Of a DNA stretch of 64,000 nt, positions 1 to 9,371 are shown one piece after another (the stretch's first letter is position 1; each line of letters starts with the position of its first letter). Origin of the DNA: an uncultured Lachnospiraceae bacterium. GTDB taxonomy: Bacteria > Bacillota > Clostridia > Lachnospirales > Lachnospiraceae. Under the pieces are notes generated by a model, which was given only the letters and a program-made list of their open reading frames with translations, searched no databases and was not told the DNA's origin. The stretch is taken from the NCBI GenBank assembly GCA_910585215.1, contig CAJUDQ010000004.1:71909-135908 (forward strand). Reading direction: 5' to 3'. The translations under genes were made by a program, and so were the position numbers.

Positions 1-2
1 CA

Positions 3-296
3 AACATGCGCGTATCAGACAACAATATGCCTGATGGCATGCCGGATAATACTATGTCTACCAATGAAATGAGAAATATTCCTCCAGATATGAGCAATAT
101 CACTGGTGATATGCCGGGTATCCAGCTGCCACCGGAAAATCGCAGTGCAAGTTTTGATGAAGTTGAATATGGCCGTATGGAAGCTTCCTGTATTTCCCCT
201 GTCAGTGAACCCTTCGATAAAAATATCAAAATGTCAGACCTTATCAATCAGGAAGATATGACATTTGAAAAATTTTTAAGTCTGATTCAGAATTAA
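3..296 (+). CDS. C-terminal end of a Met-rich hypothetical protein (5' partial)
   Basis: The reading frame is open to the left edge, and the first ATG (position 6) has no room for a ribosome binding site, so this is probably the tail of a longer gene that begins outside the window. The visible part is unusually rich in Met, Pro, Asn and Asp, with repeated MPD/DMP-type motifs, followed by a more ordinary acidic end. Low-complexity Met/Pro/Asp tracts like this are often found in disordered linkers. I recognise no domain and assign no function. The stop at 294-296 is followed by about 150 bases without a gene before the rhomboid-like gene. Confidence 0.55.
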   Translation, partial: NMRVSDNNMPDGMPDNTMSTNEMRNIPPDMSNITGDMPGIQLPPENRSASFDEVEYGRMEASCISPVSEPFDKNIKMSDLINQEDMTFEKFLSLIQN

Positions 297-329
297 TACA
301 TTTTTTACTGGTAATATTTATAAAAAACA

Positions 330-439
330 TTTATACTATATCTTGTGGCATAATTCCTTAGAAATGTTCCTTGGAGTGATTCATTAGAGTAATTTATTGG
401 AATGATTCTAAAATAAATTTCCACAAGTTATAGTATAAA
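330..439. repeat. Long inverted repeat in the leader of the rhomboid-like gene
   Basis: Arms at 330-348 and 421-439 are complementary over 19 bases with one mismatch. The 72-base spacer holds shorter complementary pieces (TTAGAAAT with ATTCTAA, ATTCC with GGAAT), so a nested stem-loop can form. The right arm ends one base before the GGAGG of the gene starting at 451. It could be a terminator for the upstream gene, a translation-control structure, or a small palindromic mobile repeat. Confidence 0.6.
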
Positions 440-450
440 TGGAGGTAACA

Positions 451-1350
451 ATGAATTTTTTAAATAAGCTTGACAGAAAATTCGGAAAATATGCGATTCC
501 GAATCTGATTAACTATCTGCTGATTGGCTATGGCATAGGCTATGTTCTGCTGTTATTTAATCCCAAGATTTACCAGCTGCTGGAGCTAAGCCCTGAACTT
601 GTTATGCAGGGACAAATCTGGAGACTTTTCACATGGATACTGACCATTCCTCAGACCTTCAATTTTTTTATCATATTTATGTTTCTGTTCTATTACTGGA
701 TTGGACATACACTGGAAAATCACTGGGGAACATTTCGTTATAATATGTACATGCTGTCCGGCTATCTGATTATGACAGTTGGCGCAATGCTCATTTACTG
801 GATAACTCTGCTGGCAAGCGGCGGTAAATTCGGTATCAGCCTTACTATGAGCACTTATTATATAAATATGGCATCCTTTCTTGCATTTGCCACACTTTTT
901 CCCGATGTGCAGGTATATTTTATGATGATTCTGCCTGTCAAAATCAAGTGGCTTGCAATTGTAGACGGAGTATATCTTGGTTACACCTGCCTGTACTATG
1001 TCGGCACTTATTTTCAGCGCGCAGGCAATGTAAGCGGGCTGGTAAAGCTTCAACTTGCAAATCTCTGTTTTTCGGAGGCCGCCGCAATTGTTTTATCGGT
1101 ATTAAATTTTCTGATTTTCTTCCTTGCCACAAGAAATATAAAAAAATATTCTCCAAGAGAAATGAAACGGAGACACACTTACCAAAAGCAGACAAGACAG
1201 GCACAGACAATTGCAAAGCATAAATGTGCCATCTGTGGCAGAACAAACGAAACCAACCCTGAACTTTCGTTCCGTTTCTGTTCAAAATGTGAAGGCACTT
1301 ATGAATATTGTCAGGACCATATTTTTACACATGAGCATGTACGGCATTAG
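451..1350 (+). CDS. Rhomboid-fold membrane protein with C-terminal zinc ribbon, probably not a protease
   Basis: A 299-residue integral membrane protein. I chose the ATG at 451 because GGAGG (441-445) lies at the right distance; an in-frame ATG at 439 would put the site inside the gene. Five or six hydrophobic segments occupy about residues 20-220. The pattern GQIWRLFTW, then LENHWGTFRYN, matches loop 1 and TM2 of the rhomboid/derlin fold. The expected GxSG serine motif is absent: that segment reads YYINMASF, so catalysis is unlikely and a derlin-like binding or scaffolding role is possible. The tail has CAIC...FCSKC...YCQDH, a probable zinc-binding site facing the cytoplasm. The gene appears monocistronic. 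Confidence 0.65.
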   Translation: MNFLNKLDRKFGKYAIPNLINYLLIGYGIGYVLLLFNPKIYQLLELSPELVMQGQIWRLFTWILTIPQTFNFFIIFMFLFYYWIGHTLENHWGTFRYNMYMLSGYLIMTVGAMLIYWITLLASGGKFGISLTMSTYYINMASFLAFATLFPDVQVYFMMILPVKIKWLAIVDGVYLGYTCLYYVGTYFQRAGNVSGLVKLQLANLCFSEAAAIVLSVLNFLIFFLATRNIKKYSPREMKRRHTYQKQTRQAQTIAKHKCAICGRTNETNPELSFRFCSKCEGTYEYCQDHIFTHEHVRH

Positions 1351-1368
1351 ACTTTTAAATTTTTACAG

Positions 1369-1397
1369 TTGAAAAGGTTTTGTTTTTATAATATAAT
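1369..1397 (+). promoter_or_regulatory. Sigma-A type promoter for the dehydratase-activator gene
   Basis: TTGAAA (1369-1374), a 17-base spacer and TATAAT (1392-1397), in the gap upstream of the gene at 1465. Confidence 0.65.
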
Positions 1398-1401
1398 GAG
1401 G

Positions 1402-1434
1402 CGGGGTTTCGCATAGAATAAATGTGTAACCCCG
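1402..1434 (+). promoter_or_regulatory. Stem-loop in the leader, possible attenuator
   Basis: CGGGGTT (1402-1408) pairs with AACCCCG (1428-1434), and TGTTTT follows. It lies between the promoter at 1369 and the start codon at 1465, so it may act as a leader terminator. The T run is short, so this is tentative. Confidence 0.4.
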
Positions 1435-1464
1435 TGTTTTACCGAACATTAGGAGAATACATTT

Positions 1465-4400
1465 ATGAATAAACTTTACAAACTTGGAATCGATATCGGT
1501 TCCACTACTGTTAAGATAGCCATTATAAATGAAGAAAATACGATTTTATTTTCTGACTACAAGCGTCACTTTGCCAATATTCAGGAAACTTTGAAAGAAC
1601 TTTTGGAGCTGGCAAAGACTGAGCTTGGAGAAATTACTGTCTATCCTGTGATTACAGGCTCCGGTGGCCTGACACTTGCAGGACATATGGAAATTCCATT
1701 TGTACAGGAGGTTGTGGCGGTATCTACTGCCCTGAATGATTATGCACCGCAGACCGATGTGGCAATAGAGCTCGGCGGCGAGGATGCAAAAATCATATAT
1801 TTTACAAATGGTGTGGAACAAAGAATGAATGGTATCTGCGCCGGTGGTACTGGTTCTTTTATTGACCAGATGGCTTCTCTTTTGCAGACGGATGCTGCCG
1901 GCTTAAACGAATATGCAAAAAATTACAAGGCGATTTATCCAATTGCTGCCCGATGCGGCGTATTTGCAAAAACGGATATTCAGCCTTTGATTAATGAAGG
2001 CGCCACAAAAGAAGACCTTTCCGCCTCTATCTTTCAGGCGGTAGTGAACCAGACAATCAGCGGCCTTGCCTGTGGAAAGCCAATACGCGGAAATGTAGCG
2101 TTTCTTGGCGGACCTCTTCACTTTCTGTCTGAGCTGAAAGCCGCATTTATCCGTACCCTGAAGCTTACAGACGAACACATTATCGCTCCGGAGCACTCAC
2201 ATCTTTTCGCTGCTACCGGTTCCGCCATGAATTATAAGGAAGATATCTCTTTTTCTATCAATGAAATTATTGATAAGCTTTCCAAAGGGGTAAAAATGGA
2301 CTTCGAAGTAAAACGTATGGAACCACTGTTTGCTTCTGAAGAAGAATATATGGAATTTTCCAAAAGGCATGCCCGACACAGTATAAAAAAAGGCAGACTG
2401 GAAAATTACTCAGGAAACTGCTTTCTTGGCATTGACTGTGGTTCTACAACTACAAAAACTGCAATTGTAGGAGAAGACGGAACTCTTTTATACTCGTTTT
2501 ACAGCAGCAATAACGGAAATCCCCTGTCAACTACAATTAAATCGATTCAGGAAATTTATTCCATGCTGCCAGAAAACGCAAAAATCGCGTATTCCTGCTC
2601 CACAGGTTACGGGGAAGCGCTTGTAAAGGCCGCTTTGCTGCTTGATGAGGGAGAAGTGGAAACAGTATCGCACTATTATGCCGCTGCTTTTTTTGAACCT
2701 GATGTAGACTGTATTCTTGATATCGGCGGTCAGGATATGAAATGTATCCGTATAAAAAATAATACTGTGGATTCTGTTCAGTTAAATGAAGCCTGTTCTT
2801 CCGGCTGTGGTTCTTTTATTGAAACCTTTGCCAAATCCCTGAATTATTCTGTTCAGGACTTTGCACAGGAAGCGCTGTTTGCAAAAAATCCTACGGACCT
2901 TGGAACAAGATGTACTGTTTTTATGAATTCCAATGTAAAACAGGCACAGAAGGAAGGGGCCGAAGTAGCTGATATTTCTGCCGGTCTTGCCTATTCCGTG
3001 ATTAAAAATGCATTGTTTAAGGTAATAAAAATTACGGATGCAAAGGATTTCGGAAACAAGGTAGTCGTTCAGGGTGGTACTTTTTATAATGATGCAGTTC
3101 TTCGAAGCTTTGAAAAGATATCCGGCTGTGATGCAGTACGGCCTGATATTGCCGGAATTATGGGAGCATTTGGCGCTGCGCTGATTGCAAGAGAACGGTT
3201 TAAGGGACAGAAAACTTCCATGTTGTCCATTGAAAAAATCAATTCCATGGAATATTCTACTTCTCTTGCCCGCTGCAAGGGCTGTACCAATAACTGCCTG
3301 CTTACCATTAACAAATTTTCCGGTGGAAGACAGTTTATCAGTGGAAACCGTTGTGAAAAAGGAATTGGAAAACAGAAAAATAAAGAAAATATTCCAAATC
3401 TGTTTGACTATAAGCTGAAACGAATCTTTGATTATGAACCATTAACAGATGACAAGGCCGTAAGGGGAACGGTAGGAATCCCAAGAGTGCTGAATATGTA
3501 TGAAAATTTCCCATTCTGGGCAGTTTTCTTTCGGGAGCTTGGCTTTAAAACTGTGCTCTCCCCTCAGTCTTCGAGAAAAATTTATGAGCTTGGTATTGAA
3601 TCTATTCCAAGCGAATCTGAATGTTATCCGGCAAAACTTGTACACGGACATATTCAATGGCTGATTAAAAATGATATAAAATTTATCTGGTATCCATGTA
3701 TTCCTTATGAAAGAAATGAAACGCCAGATTCAAACAATCATTATAACTGTCCGATTGTCACTTCCTATGCTGAAAATATTAATAATAATGTAGAAGAGCT
3801 GGAAGGAGAACACATCCGGTTTTTAAATCCGTTTATGGCGCTTACCAGTCTTGAAACAATTTCTTCAAGACTTGCAGAAGTATTTTCAGAGGAGTTTGAT
3901 ATTCCAAAACAGGAAATCTTAAATGCTGCCACAAAGGCATGGGAAGAACTGGAGCAGGCACACCAGGATATTGAAAAAAAAGGAGAGGAAACCTTAAAAT
4001 ATCTGAACGAAACAGGAAAAAAAGGCATTGTTCTTGCAGGGCGGCCTTATCATATCGACCCTGAAATCAATCATGGTATTCCGGAGCTGATTACCTCCTA
4101 TGGTCTTGCTGTTCTGACAGAGGACAGTGTTTCACATCTTTCCAAAGTAGAACGACCTTTGATTGTAATGGACCAGTGGATGTATCATTCCAGACTGTAT
4201 CGGGCGGCAAACTTTGTAAAGACGCAGGAGAATCTTGATTTGATTCAGCTAAATTCCTTTGGCTGCGGACTTGATGCAGTTACTTGCGATTGTGTCAATG
4301 ATATTTTAACCAATTCAGGAAAGATTTATACAGTTTTAAAGATTGATGAGGTAAATAATCTGGGAGCTGCAAGAATCCGTATCCGTTCGCTGTTGTCAGC

Positions 4401-5730
4401 GCTTCGGGTGCGTGAGGAACAGCAGGTGGAGAGAAAGATTGCGCCATCAAGTATTGAGAAGGTGGAATTTACAGAACAAATGCGCGACGAGGGATATACT
4501 ATTCTGGTTCCTCAGATGACCCCGATTCATTTTGAGCTTTTGACACCGGCGCTGCGGTCTCTTGGCTTAAATATTGTTATGCTGCAGTCGGATACAGATG
4601 CGCCTGATTACAAGGCAAAATGCAGAAATGCAGTGGATATCGGACTGAAATATGTCAATAACGATGCCTGCTATCCGTCTTTAATCGTAGTAGGCATGAT
4701 GATGCAGGCAGTTTTATCTGGAAAGTATGATGTAAACAAACTTGCTATTATTATGACACAGACAGGGGGCGGCTGTCGTGCTTCCAATTATGTAGGATTT
4801 ATCCGGCGCGCGTTAAAAAAAGCAGGCTATCCTCAAATTCCGGTTATTTCTTTAAGTGTTCAGGGATTGGAATCAAACAGCGGTTTTAAAATTACTCCTG
4901 CCTTTGCCATAAAGGGAATACAGGCGATTATGTATGGAGATGTCTTTATGCGCTGTCTCTATCGAATGAGACCATATGAAATCACACCGGGAAGCGCAGA
5001 TGCGCTCCACGAAAAATGGAAGAAAACGTGTGTGGCACATCTTACAAAAAAAGGTGCTCATATGAAAGAATTTCGCAAAAATCTCAAGGGAATTGTAGAG
5101 GAATTTGACCGTCTCCCAATTCAGGAAGATTTGAAAAAGCCAAGAGTTGGAATTGTGGGAGAAATTCTTGTAAAATTCCTTCCTTCTGCTAATAATTATC
5201 TGGTGGAACTGTTGGAATCAGAAGGCGCAGAGGCTGTAATGCCGGATTTGCTGGATTTCTTCTATTATAGCTTTTATAATAATAACTTTAAAGCAGATTA
5301 TCTTGGCATGAGTAAAAAGACAAAGCGTCTTGCAAATTTTGCCATATGGGCAATGAATCAGGTAAGAAAGCCTGTTGTAAAGGCATGTAAAAAAAGCACA
5401 CATTTCACTCCGCCATCTGATATCAGAGAACTTGCAAAAATGGCAGCTCCGATTGTTTCCCTTGGAAACCAGACCGGAGAAGGCTGGTTTTTAACAGGTG
5501 AAATGATGGAATTGATTCACAATGATGTGCCAAATATTGTGTGTGCACAGCCTTTTGGATGTCTGCCAAATCATGTGGTAGGAAAAGGAGTCATTAAAAA
5601 TCTGAGGAATCAATATCCTGCTGCAAATATTGTAGCTGTGGATTATGACCCGGGAGCAAGCGAGGTAAATCAGTTAAACAGAATCAAACTTATGCTGGCA
5701 ACGGCAAATAAACAGATAAAAAATAAGTGA
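1465..5730 (+). CDS. Fused 2-hydroxyacyl-CoA dehydratase activator/dehydratase-like protein (BadF/BcrA ATPase plus DUF2229)
   Basis: A 1421-residue protein. Two tandem ASKHA ATPase domains open it: GIDIGSTTVK near residue 8 and GIDCGSTTTK at 322-331. Each has a later CAGGTGSF or CSSGCGSF loop, the motif that holds the bridging 4Fe-4S cluster in activator (HgdC/BcrA type) proteins. After about residue 600 come a Cys-rich stretch (CKGCTNNC) and the DUF2229/CoA-dehydratase-related half seen in the COG1924/COG3580 fusions of anaerobic Firmicutes. In the characterised smaller proteins, ATP hydrolysis drives one electron at very low potential into a 2-hydroxyacyl-CoA dehydratase or benzoyl-CoA reductase. 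The substrate of these giant fusions is not established. AGGAG precedes the ATG. It stands alone between its own promoter and a strong terminator. Confidence 0.8.
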   Translation: MNKLYKLGIDIGSTTVKIAIINEENTILFSDYKRHFANIQETLKELLELAKTELGEITVYPVITGSGGLTLAGHMEIPFVQEVVAVSTALNDYAPQTDVAIELGGEDAKIIYFTNGVEQRMNGICAGGTGSFIDQMASLLQTDAAGLNEYAKNYKAIYPIAARCGVFAKTDIQPLINEGATKEDLSASIFQAVVNQTISGLACGKPIRGNVAFLGGPLHFLSELKAAFIRTLKLTDEHIIAPEHSHLFAATGSAMNYKEDISFSINEIIDKLSKGVKMDFEVKRMEPLFASEEEYMEFSKRHARHSIKKGRLENYSGNCFLGIDCGSTTTKTAIVGEDGTLLYSFYSSNNGNPLSTTIKSIQEIYSMLPENAKIAYSCSTGYGEALVKAALLLDEGEVETVSHYYAAAFFEPDVDCILDIGGQDMKCIRIKNNTVDSVQLNEACSSGCGSFIETFAKSLNYSVQDFAQEALFAKNPTDLGTRCTVFMNSNVKQAQKEGAEVADISAGLAYSVIKNALFKVIKITDAKDFGNKVVVQGGTFYNDAVLRSFEKISGCDAVRPDIAGIMGAFGAALIARERFKGQKTSMLSIEKINSMEYSTSLARCKGCTNNCLLTINKFSGGRQFISGNRCEKGIGKQKNKENIPNLFDYKLKRIFDYEPLTDDKAVRGTVGIPRVLNMYENFPFWAVFFRELGFKTVLSPQSSRKIYELGIESIPSESECYPAKLVHGHIQWLIKNDIKFIWYPCIPYERNETPDSNNHYNCPIVTSYAENINNNVEELEGEHIRFLNPFMALTSLETISSRLAEVFSEEFDIPKQEILNAATKAWEELEQAHQDIEKKGEETLKYLNETGKKGIVLAGRPYHIDPEINHGIPELITSYGLAVLTEDSVSHLSKVERPLIVMDQWMYHSRLYRAANFVKTQENLDLIQLNSFGCGLDAVTCDCVNDILTNSGKIYTVLKIDEVNNLGAARIRIRSLLSALRVREEQQVERKIAPSSIEKVEFTEQMRDEGYTILVPQMTPIHFELLTPALRSLGLNIVMLQSDTDAPDYKAKCRNAVDIGLKYVNNDACYPSLIVVGMMMQAVLSGKYDVNKLAIIMTQTGGGCRASNYVGFIRRALKKAGYPQIPVISLSVQGLESNSGFKITPAFAIKGIQAIMYGDVFMRCLYRMRPYEITPGSADALHEKWKKTCVAHLTKKGAHMKEFRKNLKGIVEEFDRLPIQEDLKKPRVGIVGEILVKFLPSANNYLVELLESEGAEAVMPDLLDFFYYSFYNNNFKADYLGMSKKTKRLANFAIWAMNQVRKPVVKACKKSTHFTPPSDIRELAKMAAPIVSLGNQTGEGWFLTGEMMELIHNDVPNIVCAQPFGCLPNHVVGKGVIKNLRNQYPAANIVAVDYDPGASEVNQLNRIKLMLATANKQIKNK

Positions 5731-5771
5731 TACAATATTATTTGATTTTGCTGGTCATATGTATGATAAGT

Positions 5772-5880
5772 AAAAAGGGGGCTGTCGCACTAAGAAATGA
5801 GTGCTCAGCCTCTGTTTTATGCAAAAAATTAAGGGTTGCCGCTTCACGATTTATTAATCGTTAAAGCGACAGCCCTTTTT
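5772..5880. terminator. Bidirectional terminator / palindromic repeat
   Basis: AAAAAGGG(G)GCTGTCGC at 5772-5788 pairs with GCGACAGCCCTTTTT at 5866-5880. The arms begin with an A run and end with a T run, so they can terminate both convergent genes (ends 5730 and 5899). The 77-base interior holds a smaller CGATTTATTAATCG palindrome. Part of the left half, GGGCTGT.....TAAGAAATGA, recurs in inverted orientation near 15247-15268. Confidence 0.7.
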
Positions 5881-5898
5881 CACAATTTATCAGGTTTT

Positions 5899-8445
5899 TT
5901 ATTTCAAATAATTTTGTAACGTTCTCATACATTCCCTGATATCAAGAGGTTTTGTCAGATGTGCATCCATGCCACACTCAAAACATCTCTGTGCATCATC
6001 TGAAAATGCATCTGCTGTCATGGCTATAATCGGCAGGTCTTTATCTGGACGGTCCATTTTTCGAATTGTTTTTGTGGCATCATATCCATTCATTACAGGC
6101 ATTCTTACATCCATAAGAACTGCATCGTAATATCCCGTTTCCGACGCTGCAAACTTATCTACACATATCTGCCCATTTTCTGCCCACTCAAGCACTAATC
6201 CTGCTGCGGAAAGAATTTCATTTGCTATTTCCCAGTTGATTTCAATATCCTCTGCAAGAAGCACACGTTTTCCATGAAAATCAATTTGTTCCTCTCCGTC
6301 TGTATTATTGTTCAAACCATCTACATATTGTCTCAAACGGCCAAATAAAGTAGATTTAAATAACGGTTTTGAAATAAAGCCTTCAATTTCATTTTCAAAA
6401 GCCATATCCTCAAGTTCACCTTGGTCATAAGCAGATATCAGAAAAATCGGAATATCTTTTCCCACTCTGGTATGAATTTCCTGAATGGTTTCTATTCCAT
6501 CCATATTTGGCATTTTCCAGTCTATCAGAACAAAATGATAGTCATCCTTCTTCTTGTGATGTTCTTCTATCATTTCTACCGCCTTCATTCCGTCAAGAGT
6601 CCAGTCCGCATGAACCCCCAGCGCTTCCAGATTGGCAGCAGCACTGAGACAAAGCATTTCATTGTCATCCACCACCAGTACATTCCATTCTGGCAGTTTC
6701 ATTTCATTTTCTCCGATATCGGCCTTTTTAAAATCCAGAATCACATGAAATTGTGAGCCTTTTCCCTGTTCACTCTTAAGCTCAATTGTACCACCCATAA
6801 GGTCAATAATACTTTTGGTAATAGACATTCCAAGACCTGTTCCTGTGATTTTCTGTACTTTTTCATTTTCCTCTTCCCTTGAAAATGTATCAAAAATCTT
6901 TTTCTGAAACTCTTCCGACATGCCGATTCCGGTATCTTTTACTTTAAAATGAGTTCTGATATATTCTTCACCTAACGGAGAAGGTTCCTGATATAAGTGT
7001 ACATCAATTCTTCCACTTGTTGGAGTAAACTTGACTGCATTTGACAGCAGATTTAAAATTACCTGATTGAGACGTACTGCGTCACAGTAAACATTTTCCA
7101 CATCAATATCCTGAATAAAGATATCAAAATACTGATTATGCTCTTTTACCTGAGGCTGCATAATATTGACAATATCATCCATTGCCTCCCGCAGCGACAT
7201 TTCCGCAATATTTAACGTCATCTTTCCACTCTCAATTTTGGACATATCCAGAACATCATTAATTAATCCAAGTAAATGCTTGCTGGATAAACGCACTTTT
7301 TGCAGACAGTCCTCCACACGCATATTGTCTCGAAGATTTCGCAGTGCAATTTCTGTCATTCCAATAATTGCATTCATAGGGGTACGAATATCATGACTCA
7401 TGCTGGAAAGAAATTCACTTTTTGCAATATTAGCCTGAACTGCCTCCTTCTCCGCTTTGTTTAATTCTATCATCTGCTGTCTGGAAAATCGATAATAGAC
7501 AATAAAAATAACTGTCATGGTAATCAAAATGATCAAAGAAGAGCTAATCATAATAATCATTCGCTTTACATCCAGTTCACTCAGTCTTTCATCCAAAATT
7601 CCGCTTGGCATAACAGAAATCAAGTACCAGTCAACATCTCCCGAAACCGGACTTGCAAACAGATGTCTTTTTTCGCCCTCTGTCAAAAGCACTGTTGAAT
7701 AGTCTTTGTCAGCAGCAATTGCAGCCTTTAATTCCTGAATATAATCTTCGGCTGATTTTCCATCCAAATCTTCAACAATTTCCTTCATCCGGTTAAAATA
7801 ATTATCTCTAAACGCATTTCCACTTCTGATTAAAAAAGTACCATCTTTTGAAATGACATGTGAATATGCCATTGCATTTTTTTCATCCAGAAAAAGGGCA
7901 TCGTTTAGATATTGCATGGATATTCCAGCTATTAATGCTATGCTGGTACTTCCATCTTCTAAAGGATATTCCGCTGCCTCTGCCAGTATAAGATATTTTT
8001 CTCCCTTGTCATTTGTAGCAAATCCAATTGTTGCGGTTTCTTTATAGAGATTAGCCAAAATATTATCATAATTTATAATATTTAAATGCTCTCCTGTAAT
8101 TCGTTTCTCTTCTCCTTCTTCTGAATAAATACTAAGATAAGAAATATCTCGAACATCAGCACTGATAATCAGTTCATTTATCATTTCATCACCATAAACA
8201 GTAGTGTCTGGTGGTGTGCGCTGTATAATTCCCTTTAGCTGGTTTAAACGCAAATCAATAACCGTTTCAAACTTCTGCTGTATCTGAGAACTCATTTCCT
8301 TCATATAAATTGTACTGATATCCTCAATAGAAGCCTCTGTCTGCCTTGACATATAAAATGTCAATACTGTAAACACTATTATGCAGACAAGCAATACAGT
8401 AATAATACTATATTTAAAAAAACCGCTTATCTTTTTATCCAACAT
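5899..8445 (-). CDS. Membrane hybrid sensor histidine kinase with two receiver domains
   Basis: An 848-residue protein. The ATG at 8445 has AAAGGA eight bases upstream; longer in-frame starts lack this. Order: TM1 at about 7-30, an extracytoplasmic Cache-like sensor of about 250 residues, TM2 at about 300-320, a HisKA dimer domain with SHDIRTPMNAII (H351), a HATPase domain (NLLSNAVKF, DTGIGM, GTGLGM), then two receivers with phospho-acceptor D642 (LIDWKMP) and D779 (LMDVRMP). No Hpt domain is fused, so phosphate transfer beyond the receivers would need a separate protein, or the receivers feed back on the kinase. No dedicated response regulator or DNA-binding partner lies next to it. Signal and output are unknown. 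Confidence 0.88.
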   Translation of the reverse strand: MLDKKISGFFKYSIITVLLVCIIVFTVLTFYMSRQTEASIEDISTIYMKEMSSQIQQKFETVIDLRLNQLKGIIQRTPPDTTVYGDEMINELIISADVRDISYLSIYSEEGEEKRITGEHLNIINYDNILANLYKETATIGFATNDKGEKYLILAEAAEYPLEDGSTSIALIAGISMQYLNDALFLDEKNAMAYSHVISKDGTFLIRSGNAFRDNYFNRMKEIVEDLDGKSAEDYIQELKAAIAADKDYSTVLLTEGEKRHLFASPVSGDVDWYLISVMPSGILDERLSELDVKRMIIMISSSLIILITMTVIFIVYYRFSRQQMIELNKAEKEAVQANIAKSEFLSSMSHDIRTPMNAIIGMTEIALRNLRDNMRVEDCLQKVRLSSKHLLGLINDVLDMSKIESGKMTLNIAEMSLREAMDDIVNIMQPQVKEHNQYFDIFIQDIDVENVYCDAVRLNQVILNLLSNAVKFTPTSGRIDVHLYQEPSPLGEEYIRTHFKVKDTGIGMSEEFQKKIFDTFSREEENEKVQKITGTGLGMSITKSIIDLMGGTIELKSEQGKGSQFHVILDFKKADIGENEMKLPEWNVLVVDDNEMLCLSAAANLEALGVHADWTLDGMKAVEMIEEHHKKKDDYHFVLIDWKMPNMDGIETIQEIHTRVGKDIPIFLISAYDQGELEDMAFENEIEGFISKPLFKSTLFGRLRQYVDGLNNNTDGEEQIDFHGKRVLLAEDIEINWEIANEILSAAGLVLEWAENGQICVDKFAASETGYYDAVLMDVRMPVMNGYDATKTIRKMDRPDKDLPIIAMTADAFSDDAQRCFECGMDAHLTKPLDIRECMRTLQNYLK

Positions 8446-8540
8446 CACATATTTCCTTTCTTTTCGCAATATCATTCCTGTCTTCTTAAACTTGGACTTT
8501 TTACTATGACAGTTTCCTTTTCAGATTTATGTATAAAAAC

Positions 8541-8570
8541 ATTATACTGACAAAGACAGGGAAATGTCAA
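8541..8570 (-). promoter_or_regulatory. Sigma-A type promoter of the hybrid kinase gene
   Basis: On the minus strand, TTGACA (8570-8565) is a perfect -35 and TATAAT (8546-8541) a perfect -10, with an 18-base spacer. The leader to the start codon is about 95 bases. Confidence 0.75.
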
Positions 8571-8615
8571 GCATATTTTCGTTCCTGTTTCTTTGATGGT
8601 TTTTCTGTTTTTATC

Positions 8616-9371
8616 CTATATATATCTGTCAATACTTACTCTGAGCTTTTCTTTTTTATTCACTCCCAAAACTCCAAGATATACAAATTTTCCATATCCT
8701 CTTGCCGAAATGATATCCCCTTCCTTCAGACTTTTGCTGTTATTTTCCACAACTCTTCCATTTATAAATATCTTCTTTTCTCGAAAAAGACTCACAGCTT
8801 CTGTTCTTGAAATATGGTACAGTTTTGCCAGTATCATATCACATCGTTCTGAACCGGCAGAAACAGTAGTATTTTCAAACTTTGGCTTCAAAGCTTCTGG
8901 CATTTCATCTGCCACTTTGCACTTTACATAGGTATGTTTGATTTTCACAAGATTCTGTACAATATAATCGGCTATTTTTGACAGGCACATTACATATCCT
9001 GTTTTCCCTTTTATATAAATATCTCCTATCACATCTCTCTCAATTCCAAGATTTAAAATACTTCCAAGATAATCTCTGTGATTCAGCTCCTCTGCAAATT
9101 TTTCAAGATTCGGTTCAATGATAATACATGAGATGGGATATTCCATCTCATATCCAAACTCTTCCACACTTCCAAATCTGATTACTTCCCGTTCTGCCAG
9201 CTCCGTTCCACCAAAGCTCTGGTAACTTATTCTATTTTTCTCCAGAACTTGCGCACAGTCAGACAGCTCCGCGGGACTTAAAAAGCTGGTAAACAGATAC
9301 TGATTGTTGCGATATGACCGTTCTCCCAGTTCTACAATCCTCTTTTTTAATAAATTTTCATTTTCAGGCAT
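8616..9371 (-). CDS. ylmH: YlmH-family S4-domain RNA-binding protein
   Basis: A 251-residue protein. The start is set at 9371, where GGAGGAG precedes ATG and the ATG overlaps the TGA of the upstream hydrolase gene (8-base overlap, translational coupling). The C-terminal 70 residues form an S4 RNA-binding domain (CDMILAKLYHISRTEAVSLF, then INGRVVEN..SLKEGDIISARGYGKF). The N-terminal part matches the YlmH fold. YlmH is often encoded with division genes; in Bacillus it has been linked to rescue of stalled ribosome complexes, and RqcH of that pathway is encoded at 20377. Here the partner gene is a metallo-hydrolase rather than sepF/divIVA. Confidence 0.85.
   Translation of the reverse strand: MPENENLLKKRIVELGERSYRNNQYLFTSFLSPAELSDCAQVLEKNRISYQSFGGTELAEREVIRFGSVEEFGYEMEYPISCIIIEPNLEKFAEELNHRDYLGSILNLGIERDVIGDIYIKGKTGYVMCLSKIADYIVQNLVKIKHTYVKCKVADEMPEALKPKFENTTVSAGSERCDMILAKLYHISRTEAVSLFREKKIFINGRVVENNSKSLKEGDIISARGYGKFVYLGVLGVNKKEKLRVSIDRYI

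Noticed and set aside
586..1285. Overlapping minus-strand reading frames within the rhomboid-like gene
   Set aside because: No ribosome site or codon pattern; the plus-strand gene has clear domains and a good site.
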